Assembly (NCBI RefSeq): GCF_021369635.1 | Contig: NZ_JAJNBZ010000013.1 | Coordinates: 1-54,538, forward strand | DNA length: 54,538 nucleotides | Source: Paenibacillus profundus | GTDB taxonomy: Bacteria > Bacillota > Bacilli > Paenibacillales > Paenibacillaceae | Reading direction: 5' to 3' | Shown: positions 17,200 through 26,329 of the stretch, piece by piece | Numbering within the stretch: position 1 is the first letter of the stretch | How the letters are laid out: the number at the start of each line of letters is the position of its first letter | The notes under the pieces: generated by a model | Database searches by the model: none | Seen by the model: the letters and a program-made list of their open reading frames with translations, nothing else | Told to the model about the DNA's origin: nothing | Program-made: the position numbers and the translations under genes

Positions 17200-18912
17200 C
17201 TATTCTACGATAAGCGGAACCACTTGGCCCGCATGTGTGTCGATTAAGCCGAGATCCGTCAGCTTGAGCGCCGGACTCACCGGCAAGGAATGCGTGCTGA
17301 TAGACATTATCGGATTGTAATGCTCATATCCGATCGACTCCATAGCTGCCCGTAAATTCTTAATGGTCTCCCCGAACGTGCTGAGCGGCTCTTCGGAGAG
17401 AATGCCGCCTACCGGCAGCGGGACGTGCGCCAGCACTTTGCCGTCTGCGACGACGCAGAAGCCGCCTTGGTCGGCAATGACCGTATTCGCCGCGAGCGCC
17501 ATGTCTTCAGGCGAGTGGCCGACGACGAGCAGATTGTGATTGTCATGCGAATACGTCGTCGCAATCGCGCCGCGCTTAATTGTGTTGCCGGTAATGAGGC
17601 CGTAAGCGCGGTTGCCGTTCTTGCCATAGCGCTCGAACGTCGCGATAAGTCCGAACGGACTCGCCTCCCACTGCAGATTGCCGTCTTGCACCTGCACTGG
17701 CTTATGCAGCTCGGTCGTATTCGTCGTGCCGTTCTTGACCTCCATAACGCGGCATAGATGCTCGCCGTCCGCAGCCTTCACATCCACTGCGAAGTCGGCG
17801 GCGCTCATCGGCTGCAGCTGCACGCTGCGATAGAAGTGCGGTGGGAACTGGCCTTCCTCGCGCTCCTGCTCGTATGGCGCCTGCGCGTCATATGCCAGCC
17901 GGCCATGCTTATACACCGCCTCGATTCGGAACTGCTCTACATCACCGAGCAGGATGAAATCCGCCACTTTGTTCGGCGCAATCGCCCCGCGGTCATGCAG
18001 CTGCATGCGTCTGGCAGGCGTGTAGGTCGCCGCATAAATGGCACGCTCCGGCTTCATGCCCATGGCAATCGCCTTTTTGACGAGATGATTCAAATGCCCG
18101 TCCTGCACGAACGTATCTGCCATCACATCGTCGGTAACGAAGCAGAACAACTCAGCCACGTCCTCTTCGATGAGCACGTCCATAATATCGCGGTTCATCG
18201 ATTTCTCCTGAATTTCCAGGAACATACCGTTGTAGAGACGGTCCTTCATGCTCGCCACTTCTTGCTCAGTATGGTCGGAATCGACGCCCGCGAACATGAA
18301 GCGCGCCAGATCAAGATCGACCAGCTTCTTAGGCGTATGCCCCTCGATCACGAGGTTCGGATAGTTCGTACGCACATGGTTCAAAATGCGGTTCGTCTTG
18401 CAGTCCGGGTTGCGCAGCACATCGACGGAGTTCATAATCTCGCCCAAGCAAATGACACGCTCATCCTGCAGCAGCTCATCGATATCCGCGATATCGATTT
18501 CCCCGCCTGTCGTCTCAAGTGGTGTCGCTGGAACCGAGCTTGGAATCGCATAGAGGATATCCGCCGTGCAGCCCTCGCTCGCGCGAATCATTTCCTTCAC
18601 GCCTTCCACGCCGCATACGTTCGCCATCTCATGCGGCTCGGATACGATCGTCGTCACGCCGTTTTTGATGAGCCCGAACGAGAATGTCTTCGGTGTCACC
18701 ATCGTGCTCTCAATATGAAGATGAATGTCCACGAGGCCCGGAATCATGTAACGCCCTGCGCCATCCACGACGCGCTCCGCTTCGAAGGTATCCTCGGCAC
18801 GCGAACCGATGTATAGGAACCGCCCGTCCTTCACGGCCACATTGCCTTTCACGAACCGTTTCATATATGCGTTAAAGACCTGCACATTCTTCACTAACAA
18901 CTCGATGTTCAT
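17200..18912 (-). CDS. ade: adenine deaminase
   Basis: The product has 570 residues, the normal length of the AdeC amidohydrolase family that converts adenine to hypoxanthine plus ammonia in the cytoplasm. Metal-site motifs are seen in PGLVDIHLHIEST (about residue 55), VSEPHEMANVCG (near 90), VIEGHTPKKL and the FCFVTDDVMADTF segment. The C-terminal domain has the expected HDNHNLLVVG. The start follows GAGGGAGCGTGCAGAA. It is the last gene of the leftward purine group, 175 bases past the ABC ATPase gene. Its product, hypoxanthine, would feed IMP and GMP synthesis. Confidence 0.93.
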   Translation of the reverse strand: MNIELLVKNVQVFNAYMKRFVKGNVAVKDGRFLYIGSRAEDTFEAERVVDGAGRYMIPGLVDIHLHIESTMVTPKTFSFGLIKNGVTTIVSEPHEMANVCGVEGVKEMIRASEGCTADILYAIPSSVPATPLETTGGEIDIADIDELLQDERVICLGEIMNSVDVLRNPDCKTNRILNHVRTNYPNLVIEGHTPKKLVDLDLARFMFAGVDSDHTEQEVASMKDRLYNGMFLEIQEKSMNRDIMDVLIEEDVAELFCFVTDDVMADTFVQDGHLNHLVKKAIAMGMKPERAIYAATYTPARRMQLHDRGAIAPNKVADFILLGDVEQFRIEAVYKHGRLAYDAQAPYEQEREEGQFPPHFYRSVQLQPMSAADFAVDVKAADGEHLCRVMEVKNGTTNTTELHKPVQVQDGNLQWEASPFGLIATFERYGKNGNRAYGLITGNTIKRGAIATTYSHDNHNLLVVGHSPEDMALAANTVIADQGGFCVVADGKVLAHVPLPVGGILSEEPLSTFGETIKNLRAAMESIGYEHYNPIMSISTHSLPVSPALKLTDLGLIDTHAGQVVPLIVE

Positions 18913-19050
18913 TTCTGCACGCTCCCTCTTGTTTGTTAGTTCCCTTAACTGTATCTTGCAACCTTATCGGCGCTGAAAAGCGACCCATTCCGATTCGATT
19001 GCGCAGTGTATTCGCAGAACATCTGCCCGGCGCCCTGCTTGTTCCGGCGG

Positions 19051-19118
19051 CTCTGCGCTTTGAACCAGCACGACCTGCGTGCTGCGGTTACTTCGAGCTC
19101 TGTACCAGCACGACCTTC
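19051..19118. repeat. short direct repeat across the ATPase gene 3' end
   Basis: Two related 26-base units (19051-19076 and 19091-19116) share ACCAGCACGACCT. The second encodes the last residues of the ATPase and the first lies just past its stop, 40 bases away. It looks like a small tandem duplication of the gene end. Confidence 0.45.
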
Positions 19119-20197
19119 TCTCTCGGAAGCACCAGTTTCACCGTCGTACCGCGGTCGAACGGCTGCTCCATTTCACGGTTCACCGTAAATTCGCCGAGCG
19201 GCGTGTCCACGACATATTGATAGCTGCGGCCCAAGAAGGTGCTGATTTTCACACTGCCGTTAATAACGTTCAATCCGGACGCCAGCTCGGCAGCCGTCAA
19301 TCCGCCGACCCCTTCCGCACACTCGCTGTCGGTCGCAACGAGCAAATCATCTGGGCGGATAGCACCCTTCATCGAATCCGTCAGCGGATGGCCAGAACGG
19401 TGGCTGACTTCAAGACGTGTGCCTTCGGCGCCGTGCAGCGTGACGACACTGCCATCATTATGCATTTCCCCGTACTCGATAAAGTTGTTGAAGCCGATAA
19501 AACGCGCGACGAACTCGGTCGTCGGGTATTTATAAATGGTCGACGGCGCATCCAGCTGCTCGATGATGCCTTTATTCATTATGGCCACCTTATCCGAGAT
19601 AGAGAAGCACTCCTCCTGATCATGGGAGACGTATACCGTCGTAATGCCGAGCTGCTTCTGAATGCGGCGGATCTCGACGCGCATGTTGACGCGCAGGTTC
19701 GCGTCCAGGTTGCTAAGCGGCTCGTCGAACAGCAGCAAATCGGGCTGGATGACAAGCGCGCGGGCAATAGCGACACGCTGGCGCTGACCACCGGACAGTT
19801 CACCTGGGAAGCGCTTCTCGAAGCCCTTCAGGTCAACGACCTCCAGCATTTCTTGCACGCGCTTCGCGATCTGCGATTGGTCCACTTTGCGTAAGCGCAG
19901 GCCGTAAGCAACGTTGTCATATACCGTCATATGCGGGAAGAGCGCATAGCTCTGGAATACGAAGCCGAAGTTGCGCTTGTTGACAGGCACGCGCGTATAA
20001 TCCTTCCCTTTGAACATGAATTTGCCGTCTTTCGCTTCGAGGAAGCCTGCAATGAGGCGAAGCGTCGTCGTCTTGCCGCACCCCGACGGGCCGAGCAGCG
20101 AAATTAACTCGCCTTCCTGAATATGCAGATTGAAGTCCTTCAAGATTAGATTTTTTTCGTAAGCTACGGATATATTTTGCAGGGATAATAATTCCAT
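19088..20197 (-). CDS. ABC transporter ATP-binding protein (PotA type)
   Basis: The product has 369 residues. The nucleotide-binding domain has Walker A GPSGCGKTTT (near residue 36), the Q-loop FVFQSYALFPHM, the signature LSGGQRQRVA, Walker B LLLFDEPLS and the switch histidine in YVSHDQEE. A C-terminal TOBE domain (about 240-369) is typical of the spermidine, iron and molybdate class. The start follows GGAGGCCAGACGACC. It is the fourth gene of an SBP-permease-permease-ATPase importer and sits 23 bases after a permease. Sequence similarity suggests a polyamine-type importer; the operon context suggests a purine-related substrate instead. Confidence 0.88.
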   Translation of the reverse strand: MELLSLQNISVAYEKNLILKDFNLHIQEGELISLLGPSGCGKTTTLRLIAGFLEAKDGKFMFKGKDYTRVPVNKRNFGFVFQSYALFPHMTVYDNVAYGLRLRKVDQSQIAKRVQEMLEVVDLKGFEKRFPGELSGGQRQRVAIARALVIQPDLLLFDEPLSNLDANLRVNMRVEIRRIQKQLGITTVYVSHDQEECFSISDKVAIMNKGIIEQLDAPSTIYKYPTTEFVARFIGFNNFIEYGEMHNDGSVVTLHGAEGTRLEVSHRSGHPLTDSMKGAIRPDDLLVATDSECAEGVGGLTAAELASGLNVINGSVKISTFLGRSYQYVVDTPLGEFTVNREMEQPFDRGTTVKLVLPREKVVLVQSSK

Positions 20198-20220
20198 GGT
20201 CGTCTGGCCTCCGATGTATG

Positions 20221-21012
20221 CTAGTTATTTTTCGTAAAGTAGGAGAGTCCCATCAAGCGTTCAATCGAGAACATGAGCAACGCCGTTACTGCCATCAACA
20301 GCACGGAAATGGCCGCAATGGTAGGGTCGAAGTAGTTCTCCACATAAGTCAGCATCTGAATCGGCAGCGTGCTTACTCCCGGTCCGGTCATGAAGACCGA
20401 AATATCGACGTTGTTGAACGATTCCAGAAACGCAAGCAGCACGCCCGCGATCAGTCCGGAACGGATATTCGGAAGCACGACCGTGAAGAACGTCTTCAGG
20501 CGGCTGGCGCCCAAGCTCATTGCCGCTTCCTCGACCGCATAATCGAAGTTCGATAAGCTCGATGCAATGACGCGAATGATGAACGGAAGCATCAGCACGA
20601 CATGACCGATAAGCAAGCTCGTATAGATCGGCAGATTGAAGGTGACGACCAAATATTTCAGCATTGTAAAGCCGAGAACAACGCCCGGAATCAGAATGGG
20701 CGAAATAAATATCGTATTTAACAATCCCTTGCCCTTAAAGTTAAAGCGGCTTAACGCGTATGCAGCGGGAACGCCGATCAACAGTGCGATCAGGTTGCCA
20801 GCCAGCGCCACCACTATCGTCACTTTAAAGGTGGTCATGAACATTTCCACATCAAATATATTTTTGTACCATCTAAAAGAGAAGCCTTCCGGCGGAAACT
20901 TCAACACCGTGCTATCTCCGAAAGATGTGGCCATAATGATGAACAACGGCCCGAGCAAAAAGATAAATACCAGTGTCGTAAATAGGGCGAGTCCGCGATG
21001 TTTTTCCTTCAT
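20221..21012 (-). CDS. ABC transporter permease (PotC type)
   Basis: About 263 residues with six predicted membrane helices. The cytoplasmic EAA loop is visible as EEAAMSLGASRLKTFFTVVLPNI (about residue 165-187, quoted here as the family landmark EEAAMSLGA). The ATG at 21012 follows GGGGGTAACGAA; the frame stays open further upstream but there it overlaps the preceding permease gene. It forms the inner-membrane channel together with the gene at 21027. Confidence 0.88.
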   Translation of the reverse strand: MKEKHRGLALFTTLVFIFLLGPLFIIMATSFGDSTVLKFPPEGFSFRWYKNIFDVEMFMTTFKVTIVVALAGNLIALLIGVPAAYALSRFNFKGKGLLNTIFISPILIPGVVLGFTMLKYLVVTFNLPIYTSLLIGHVVLMLPFIIRVIASSLSNFDYAVEEAAMSLGASRLKTFFTVVLPNIRSGLIAGVLLAFLESFNNVDISVFMTGPGVSTLPIQMLTYVENYFDPTIAAISVLLMAVTALLMFSIERLMGLSYFTKNN

Positions 21013-21026
21013 GTTCGTTACCCCCG

Positions 21027-21848
21027 TTACCCCTTCGGATTCAATTTGCGGGCAAGCTGGTTCATAAGCCCGATAATAATAAAGGTGACGACGATCATAA
21101 CCGTAGCAACGATCGAAGCCATGTACCAATCGTTCAGCGTCATCGCATTCTGATACAGAAATGTCGCTACGACCCGCTGCTTGCCGCCCAGCAGCTGCGG
21201 AGTCGTATAAGCCGTCAGGCTGCCGACGAATACCAGTATGCTGCCGACGATAAGACCCGGCACACACAGCGGCACGATAATGCTCATGAACCCTTTCATC
21301 CGCGAAGCGCCCAAGCTTTCGGAGGCTTTCAGCAAATCTTCGTCGATATTTTCCATGACGCCGACAAGCGAAATAATCATCAGCGGCAGGAACAGGTGAA
21401 TAAGGCCGATCATCATGGCGGTCGGCGTATACAGTATTTTCAGCGGCTCGGCGACGAGGCCGACGCCGACCAAGAAGTTATTGACCAATCCATTCTTCCC
21501 GAGAATGACCATCCAGCTGAACGAGCGCACGATGGCGCTAGTCAAGAGCGGAAAGAGCGCCAACGCAAGCAGGATGCCTTTCGTGCGCGCCTTCTGCTTC
21601 GAAATATAGTAAGCGGTCGGAAACCCGAGCAGGATGCACACGATGGTTGTAACGAGGCTGACTTGCAGCGTCGTGCCTAATATTTTCAAAATGTACGGAT
21701 CACCGAGCAGCTTGACATAGCCTTCTATCGTGAATGTGCCTTCGTGGAAGAAGGTCGAGCCAATCGTCATAAAGATAGGAATGATCATAAACAATGTCAG
21801 GAACAAGAGCCCCGGAAGCAGTAAAAGCCATAAATATTGTTTTTTCAT
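21027..21848 (-). CDS. ABC transporter permease (PotB type)
   Basis: The product has 273 residues and about six membrane helices. The first helix is at residues 7-27, and the permease EAA loop (KASESLGASRMKGFMSIIVP) lies near residue 190. The start follows GGAGAACAATATCC. It is preceded by the substrate-binding protein gene and a hairpin, and is followed after 14 bases by the second permease. Subunit class is clear; the substrate is not. Confidence 0.88.
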   Translation of the reverse strand: MKKQYLWLLLLPGLLFLTLFMIIPIFMTIGSTFFHEGTFTIEGYVKLLGDPYILKILGTTLQVSLVTTIVCILLGFPTAYYISKQKARTKGILLALALFPLLTSAIVRSFSWMVILGKNGLVNNFLVGVGLVAEPLKILYTPTAMMIGLIHLFLPLMIISLVGVMENIDEDLLKASESLGASRMKGFMSIIVPLCVPGLIVGSILVFVGSLTAYTTPQLLGGKQRVVATFLYQNAMTLNDWYMASIVATVMIVVTFIIIGLMNQLARKLNPKG

Positions 21849-21913
21849 GGATATTGTTCTCCTGTTGTCTAGGCTATGATTAGGAACTATGCTGGTTGTT
21901 GTTCCAAGAGAAT

Positions 21914-21949
21914 ATAAAAGGAGGGTGCTACGAAACGGCAGCCCTCCAA
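21914..21949 (-). terminator. attenuating hairpin between binding protein and permease genes
   Basis: On the minus strand GGAGGGCTGC pairs with GTAGCACCCTCC across a short loop and is followed by TTTTAT. Such partial terminators lower permease expression relative to the binding protein. Strength is uncertain because the T-run is short. Confidence 0.5.
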
Positions 21950-21979
21950 CGTTCCAACTATACCTTGCTCATGAACCCG

Positions 21980-23032
21980 TTACTCGATTTCACGATTCCA
22001 ACGATCTATCCAGCCGCTCATTTCTTGATTTACTTTGCGCAAGTCGAGCGTCTTCAAGTTCTCAACGACGTCTGCGCCGTACGTCATGCCTGCCGCTTGC
22101 TCCTCTGTCAATTCGACCAGCTTGTTCGTCGGGGAATCGACGCGGTCGATTGCATTCGCTTGCTGCACTTCTTGACTGAGGTGCCAGTTGATGAACTTCT
22201 CTGCCAATTCTTTATGTTTAGAGCCTTTGACGACATTTACGGTGTTCAACAGCGCATAGGCTCCTTCTTTCGGAGTTATAAACTTCGCGGATGGGACAGC
22301 TTGGGACACGCTGCCATAGAACGTATCTTGCATTGGCGCCGCAACCACCTCACCTTGAGCAAACATATTGACAAGGTCCGCGGATTTGGAATAATACTTC
22401 ACGACACCCGGGTTAATTTCGGTCAGCGCCTTGAATGCGGCATCACTATTCATATCTTGGCTGCCTTCACGCTTGGCCGCCATGTCCATCAACATCGGAC
22501 CGGTCGTAATCGTAATGTTCGGAAGCGCCAGCTTGTCCTTGAATTCCGGCTTCCACAGATCGTTCCACGACTCCACCGGAGTCTTCACTTCATCCCCGTT
22601 CACGACGAGCCCAAGCTGAGCTACCGTGTGGGCCGGACCGTAGTCTTCGCCAAGCGGGGCTTTTGCAATATCATACAAATGGTCCAGGTTCGGAATGTTC
22701 TTGCGGTCAATCTTCTCGAATAATCCTTCTTCAATGCCTTGCAGCGCATAGTAGTCAGACAAGTACACCAAGTCTACCTTCGAACTTCCTTGACGGATTT
22801 TATTCAAGCGGTCGGTATTGTTCCCGATTTCCGTCACAATCTTAACGTTGTACTTCTTCTCAAACGGCTCGTATACGTTTTTCTTCATCGCATCTTCTGC
22901 AAATCCCCAGGTGGAAATAACAAGCTCTGTCGGTTTGTCTTGGCCGCCTTCCGCATTGTTGCTGCTGGAGCATGCGGCAAGCAGTGTGCCGAGGGATAAT
23001 ACGATAGCGAGAGTCAAAGCGATTTTTCTCAT
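21980..23032 (-). CDS. extracellular solute-binding lipoprotein (PotD type)
   Basis: The product has 350 residues. A lipoprotein signal peptide ends in LGTLLAAC, so cysteine 21 would be lipid-anchored and the protein faces outward. The mature part has the PotD-like start ELVISTWGFAEDAMKKNV, the DRLNKIRQGSSKVDLVYLSD segment and YGPAHTVAQLGLVVN. The start follows TAGGAGGACATGACTTC. It heads the ABC importer genes and lies 89 bases after the hydrolase, with no terminator between. It is the largest clue to the substrate, but ligand-binding residues cannot be assigned by eye. Confidence 0.85.
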   Translation of the reverse strand: MRKIALTLAIVLSLGTLLAACSSSNNAEGGQDKPTELVISTWGFAEDAMKKNVYEPFEKKYNVKIVTEIGNNTDRLNKIRQGSSKVDLVYLSDYYALQGIEEGLFEKIDRKNIPNLDHLYDIAKAPLGEDYGPAHTVAQLGLVVNGDEVKTPVESWNDLWKPEFKDKLALPNITITTGPMLMDMAAKREGSQDMNSDAAFKALTEINPGVVKYYSKSADLVNMFAQGEVVAAPMQDTFYGSVSQAVPSAKFITPKEGAYALLNTVNVVKGSKHKELAEKFINWHLSQEVQQANAIDRVDSPTNKLVELTEEQAAGMTYGADVVENLKTLDLRKVNQEMSGWIDRWNREIE

Positions 23033-23121
23033 GAAGTCATGTCCTCCTAGATGCTAAATCTGGGTGAGCCGATTGGGTTAACCATTTCGTTGCTCGTGCA
23101 TATGTTTGCATGTGTTGTTCA

Positions 23122-23940
23122 TCAAAATATTGAAAAGCTGTCAGCCAACCAGCGTTGAACTTGTTCTTCCTGCTCCAGATGGAGATAATGTCCCGCTCCG
23201 TTCAATATAGTAACGGCGCTATTCGGGACAGTGTCCGTTAACATTACGGCATCATGCCAGCCGACGATGCTATCCTGCTTCCCGACAATGATGCGCATCG
23301 GATAATCCGGCGGTTCGTCATGCTCGTCCGGCGGACACGACAAGGCGTATCCAGCGCTCCGCAGCGGTGTCAGCACATCCCAGTCGGCGAGCGCTTGCGC
23401 CGGCAGCACTTCCTCCGTGTATCGCTGCCATACCGGCTCGGTCTGCACGACCAGCTTCCGCGCGGCGACTTCGCGTTCCGCAGGCGTCAGCCTCGCGAGG
23501 AACGCATCGTCACGCACCTTCGCTTGATGCAGCGGCACAGTACGCACGGTCGGATGCACGACCGGAGCCAGCAGCACGAGCGCGCTGATCCGTTGCGGCA
23601 TCAAGCGTGCGAGCCCGCGCGCAAGGTAAGCGCCGTACGAATGACCGCAGATGGCAAAGCTTCCGTGAGGGATGACTCGCTTCACGAATGCCCCCAACAC
23701 CTCCAGCATGTCATCCGAAGTCGTAACAGGACCGCCCGAGTGGGACCGCCCCATTCCGGGGAGATCCGCATAGATGCGCAGCCAGCCGGATGAACCAGCC
23801 AACACGGGCTCTAGCGTCCGCATCATCGTACGGTGATCCAGCGTAAATCCGTGAAGCACGAGAAGCGGCTGTCCTTCGCCTATAGCCTCGAAGCAGATGC
23901 GATTCGCCGCTTCCCGGGTCGTTCCACATATTCCAGTCAT
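23122..23940 (-). CDS. alpha/beta hydrolase
   Basis: The product has 272 residues and no signal peptide, so it is cytoplasmic. The fold is shown by the oxyanion segment LLVLHGFTLDHR, the nucleophile elbow CGHSYGAYLA (serine near residue 97), an acidic residue in IIVGKQDSIVG and the catalytic histidine in NGAGHYLHLE. It lies between the purine permease and the ABC importer on the same strand, 69 bases past the permease and with an AGAAGGAATC site. A role in processing an imported compound is possible, but the substrate is unknown. Confidence 0.8.
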   Translation of the reverse strand: MTGICGTTREAANRICFEAIGEGQPLLVLHGFTLDHRTMMRTLEPVLAGSSGWLRIYADLPGMGRSHSGGPVTTSDDMLEVLGAFVKRVIPHGSFAICGHSYGAYLARGLARLMPQRISALVLLAPVVHPTVRTVPLHQAKVRDDAFLARLTPAEREVAARKLVVQTEPVWQRYTEEVLPAQALADWDVLTPLRSAGYALSCPPDEHDEPPDYPMRIIVGKQDSIVGWHDAVMLTDTVPNSAVTILNGAGHYLHLEQEEQVQRWLADSFSIF

Positions 23941-24009
23941 GCACCGATTCCTTCTGTATTCACGGCAATCCGCTGCCGGATTGATGTAATGCCAGTCTGA
24001 TTGGAGTGA

Positions 24010-25413
24010 TTAGTGTCCGCCCATCGCCACATAGCGAATGATGACGAGCACGAACAATATCCACATGAGCCAATGAATTTTATATTTTTGCTCTCCTTTG
24101 CCAAATACGTTCGCTACGAATGCAAGCAGCACATAAGCGAGAATACCGAAGGAGACCCCGTTCGCAATGCTGTACGTAAAAGGCATGAAGGCAATTGTCA
24201 TGAACGCCGGAATGCCGATGACGAGGTCTTGGAAATTGATCTCGCGCACGGCCTGCATCATGAGCACGCCAACCACAATCAGCGCGGCAGCCGTTGCGGA
24301 GCCTGGAATAAGCGCCACAGCCGGTGCCAGGAACAAGGACAGCAAGAAGCAAATGCCTGTCGTTACCGAAGTCAGACCGGTGCGGCCGCCTGCCGCTACC
24401 CCAGCAGAGCTCTCGACGAATGCCGTTACCGTACTTGTGCCGAGTACCGCGCCGCCGCCGACAGCGATAGAATCGACGAACATCGCTTTGCCGACGCGCT
24501 TGTTGCCTTCTTCGCGGTTCTTCATGAATCCAGCGCGATTCGCCGTCCCGACGAGTGTTCCGAACGTGTCGAACAGCTCCACGAAGGTGAAGGTCAAAAT
24601 GATGGATACGATACCGACGCCCATAATGCCGGCAAAATCGAATTCAAAGAAGCTAAGCTGTCCCAAATCCGGGATCCATGGCGTCTTGTCTGTCGACAAG
24701 TTGTTGAAGTCAACGACACCCATGAAAATACCGATGATGGTCGTGCCAAGAATACCGAACAAAATCGCGCCCGGCACATTCAGAATCATAAGCACCGAGA
24801 TAAGCGCCAAGCCGATAATGGTCAGCAGCACACTTGGATCGGTGAAGCTGCCCATACCGAATACCGATTCGAAGCCCATGAGCGGCGTGAACGTTCCCTT
24901 CGGAACATCATTCACCGTCTCGACCGATACGGACAACAGCCCGCTGTTCTTCAGGCCGACAATCGTAATGAATAGCCCGATACCGACCGTAATCGCATGC
25001 TTCAATGCGTCCGGCACAGCTTCCAGCAGCATTTGGCGTATGTGTGTAATCGTCAATAAGAAAAAGATAATACCTGAAATAAAGACCGCCGTTAGAGCCA
25101 TCTGCCACGTAATCGGATGGTCCGATCCAGCCGTGGAGACGACGACCGTAGCGAAATATGCATTAAGTCCCATCCCTGGCGCCAATGCGACCGGGAAGTT
25201 AACGAAAATTCCCATGGCAATGGTGAACACTCCAGCGGCAATAGCCGTCGCGAGGAATACAGCGTACCAATCCATGCCCGTTTTGCCGAATGCAGTCAAA
25301 ATGTCCGGGTTAACAGCCAAGATGTAAGCCATCGTCATGAAGGTCGTAATCCCTGCCATTATTTCTGTCTTAATTGTTGAACCTTGCTCCTTGATTTTGA
25401 AGAAGCGCTCCAT
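24010..25413 (-). CDS. pbuG: guanine/hypoxanthine permease (NCS2, AzgA-like)
   Basis: About 467 residues with 12-14 membrane segments. The N-terminus MERFFKIKEQGSTIKTEIMA, the ALAPGMGLNAYF motif and the ESSAGVAAGGRTGLTS motif are characteristic of the AzgA branch of NCS2 permeases, which take up hypoxanthine, guanine or adenine. The start at 25413 has GGAGG eleven bases upstream; an in-frame ATG at 25443 is the alternative. A guanine-class riboswitch and terminator stand between the promoter and the gene, so expression should fall when guanine or hypoxanthine is plentiful. It is the first gene of the leftward purine group. The exact base specificity, and so the symbol, is inferred. Confidence 0.88.
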   Translation of the reverse strand: MERFFKIKEQGSTIKTEIMAGITTFMTMAYILAVNPDILTAFGKTGMDWYAVFLATAIAAGVFTIAMGIFVNFPVALAPGMGLNAYFATVVVSTAGSDHPITWQMALTAVFISGIIFFLLTITHIRQMLLEAVPDALKHAITVGIGLFITIVGLKNSGLLSVSVETVNDVPKGTFTPLMGFESVFGMGSFTDPSVLLTIIGLALISVLMILNVPGAILFGILGTTIIGIFMGVVDFNNLSTDKTPWIPDLGQLSFFEFDFAGIMGVGIVSIILTFTFVELFDTFGTLVGTANRAGFMKNREEGNKRVGKAMFVDSIAVGGGAVLGTSTVTAFVESSAGVAAGGRTGLTSVTTGICFLLSLFLAPAVALIPGSATAAALIVVGVLMMQAVREINFQDLVIGIPAFMTIAFMPFTYSIANGVSFGILAYVLLAFVANVFGKGEQKYKIHWLMWILFVLVIIRYVAMGGH

Positions 25414-25482
25414 GCTTGTAACATCCTCCCCATGAACTCTCATGAATGTTTACTTGTTTACTCCCCAGCAACCTATACGGAC

Positions 25483-25518
25483 AAAAAAAGAACTCAGGAT
25501 GATGATCTCCCGAGTTCT
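25483..25518 (-). terminator. riboswitch-controlled terminator
   Basis: On the minus strand AGAACTCGGGA pairs with TCCTGAGTTCT and is followed by seven T residues. It lies between the purine aptamer and the permease gene and would be the OFF state of the riboswitch. The 150 bases between aptamer and terminator are longer than usual. Confidence 0.8.
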
Positions 25519-25671
25519 GGCGTTGAAAAGTACGGCGTGCTTCTTCCACTGTCCCTGTACATGCATCTATGCATCACAAGTTCCCATCTTGAAAATGACA
25601 TTCAAAACGCTTAGGGAGCAGGATGGTAGAGACGAATGGTATCGATTCGTCAGACAGACAGCGCCGATGCT

Positions 25672-25738
25672 CTTCGTAGCCAGATCATTTACGGTGATCC
25701 GTAGAAACTCTCAGGCCAATTCCCGAGATTATACGAAA
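25672..25738 (-). promoter_or_regulatory. purine riboswitch, guanine class
   Basis: The minus strand shows the purine aptamer core: P1 (TTCGTA with TACGAA), the conserved TATAATC after P1, P2 (CTCGGG with CCTGAG), GTTTCTAC between P2 and P3, and P3 (GATCA with TGATC) closing a loop with CCGTAAA. The discriminating base before the 3' P1 strand is C (GGCTACG), not T, which predicts guanine or hypoxanthine rather than adenine. It lies between a strong promoter and a terminator upstream of the purine permease. Confidence 0.93.
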
Positions 25739-25767
25739 AAACTTGACGTATTAGGTTATCTACAACC

Positions 25768-25796
25768 ATTGTAAAGCGAACCTAGAAGGTTGTCAA
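25768..25796 (-). promoter_or_regulatory. promoter of the purine permease operon
   Basis: TTGACA (25791-25796) and TACAAT (25768-25773) are separated by 17 bases on the minus strand. Transcription would begin about 25 bases before the aptamer. Confidence 0.85.
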
Positions 25797-26032
25797 CGCT
25801 AAATCCGAACATTTAAACAGTAAATATAATCCTTGTTCGTGTTTAACAATATTTCAATGGATATCGCTCATTATAATCCTGCACTAACTCAGTCACAGCT
25901 AATTGCTGCAAGGACTCAGCACAACCTTACAGGCTACATACTTATTTTGAATATACTCCGTAAATAAACACTAACGATTTTAATAGAATTTTCATAGATT
26001 GGTATGAAGTCTGACACAAGGAGGGAAGAAGT

Positions 26033-26215
26033 ATGGTGAACTTGGATGCCGTAATTAAAAATTTAGACAAACTAATGAATAGAGGAAAAGACATTCAAGG
26101 TTTTGCGCAAAATCTAGACGAACTTAAGCAAAGCCTGACTGAACTAAATAATACGATAAAAGGGGTCGAGACGCTCCGCCAAGAAATTGAAAAGCTTGCC
26201 CGGGAAAAATCCTAA
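26033..26215 (+). CDS. small coiled-coil protein of unknown function
   Basis: The product has 60 residues with a strong AAGGAGGGAAGAAGT ribosome site. The whole chain is predicted helical with heptad-like leucine and isoleucine spacing (LDAVIKNLDKLMNR, then LDELKQSLTELNNTI), so it probably self-associates as a coiled coil. There is no signal peptide or membrane segment. It is the first of four small rightward genes that share low-complexity or assembly-prone proteins. I do not recognise the family. The upstream 200 bases are A/T-rich without an obvious sigma-A promoter. Confidence 0.6.
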   Translation: MVNLDAVIKNLDKLMNRGKDIQGFAQNLDELKQSLTELNNTIKGVETLRQEIEKLAREKS

Positions 26216-26329
26216 TCTATTAAAATGCCTTATCCATTAGTTTAAATTCTAGTAAACACTATAAATTGCAATAAATTAAACGCTGTAAATCAGGGAAATA
26301 TCGTTACCATAAAGAATTGTTCTTCATAT

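Noticed and set aside
17758..18816. A 352-codon plus-strand frame opposite adenine deaminase
   Set aside because: It is the antisense of a well-supported gene and its composition is that of a shadow frame.
21013..21267. A longer N-terminus for the PotC-type permease
   Set aside because: The extra 85 codons overlap the upstream permease gene in another frame and do not look like permease sequence; the ATG at 21012 has a ribosome site.
25937..25944. CATACTTA as a sporulation sigma-factor (SigE/SigK) -10 box for the small-protein cluster
   Set aside because: The -10-like sequence is present, but no convincing -35 element lies at the right distance.
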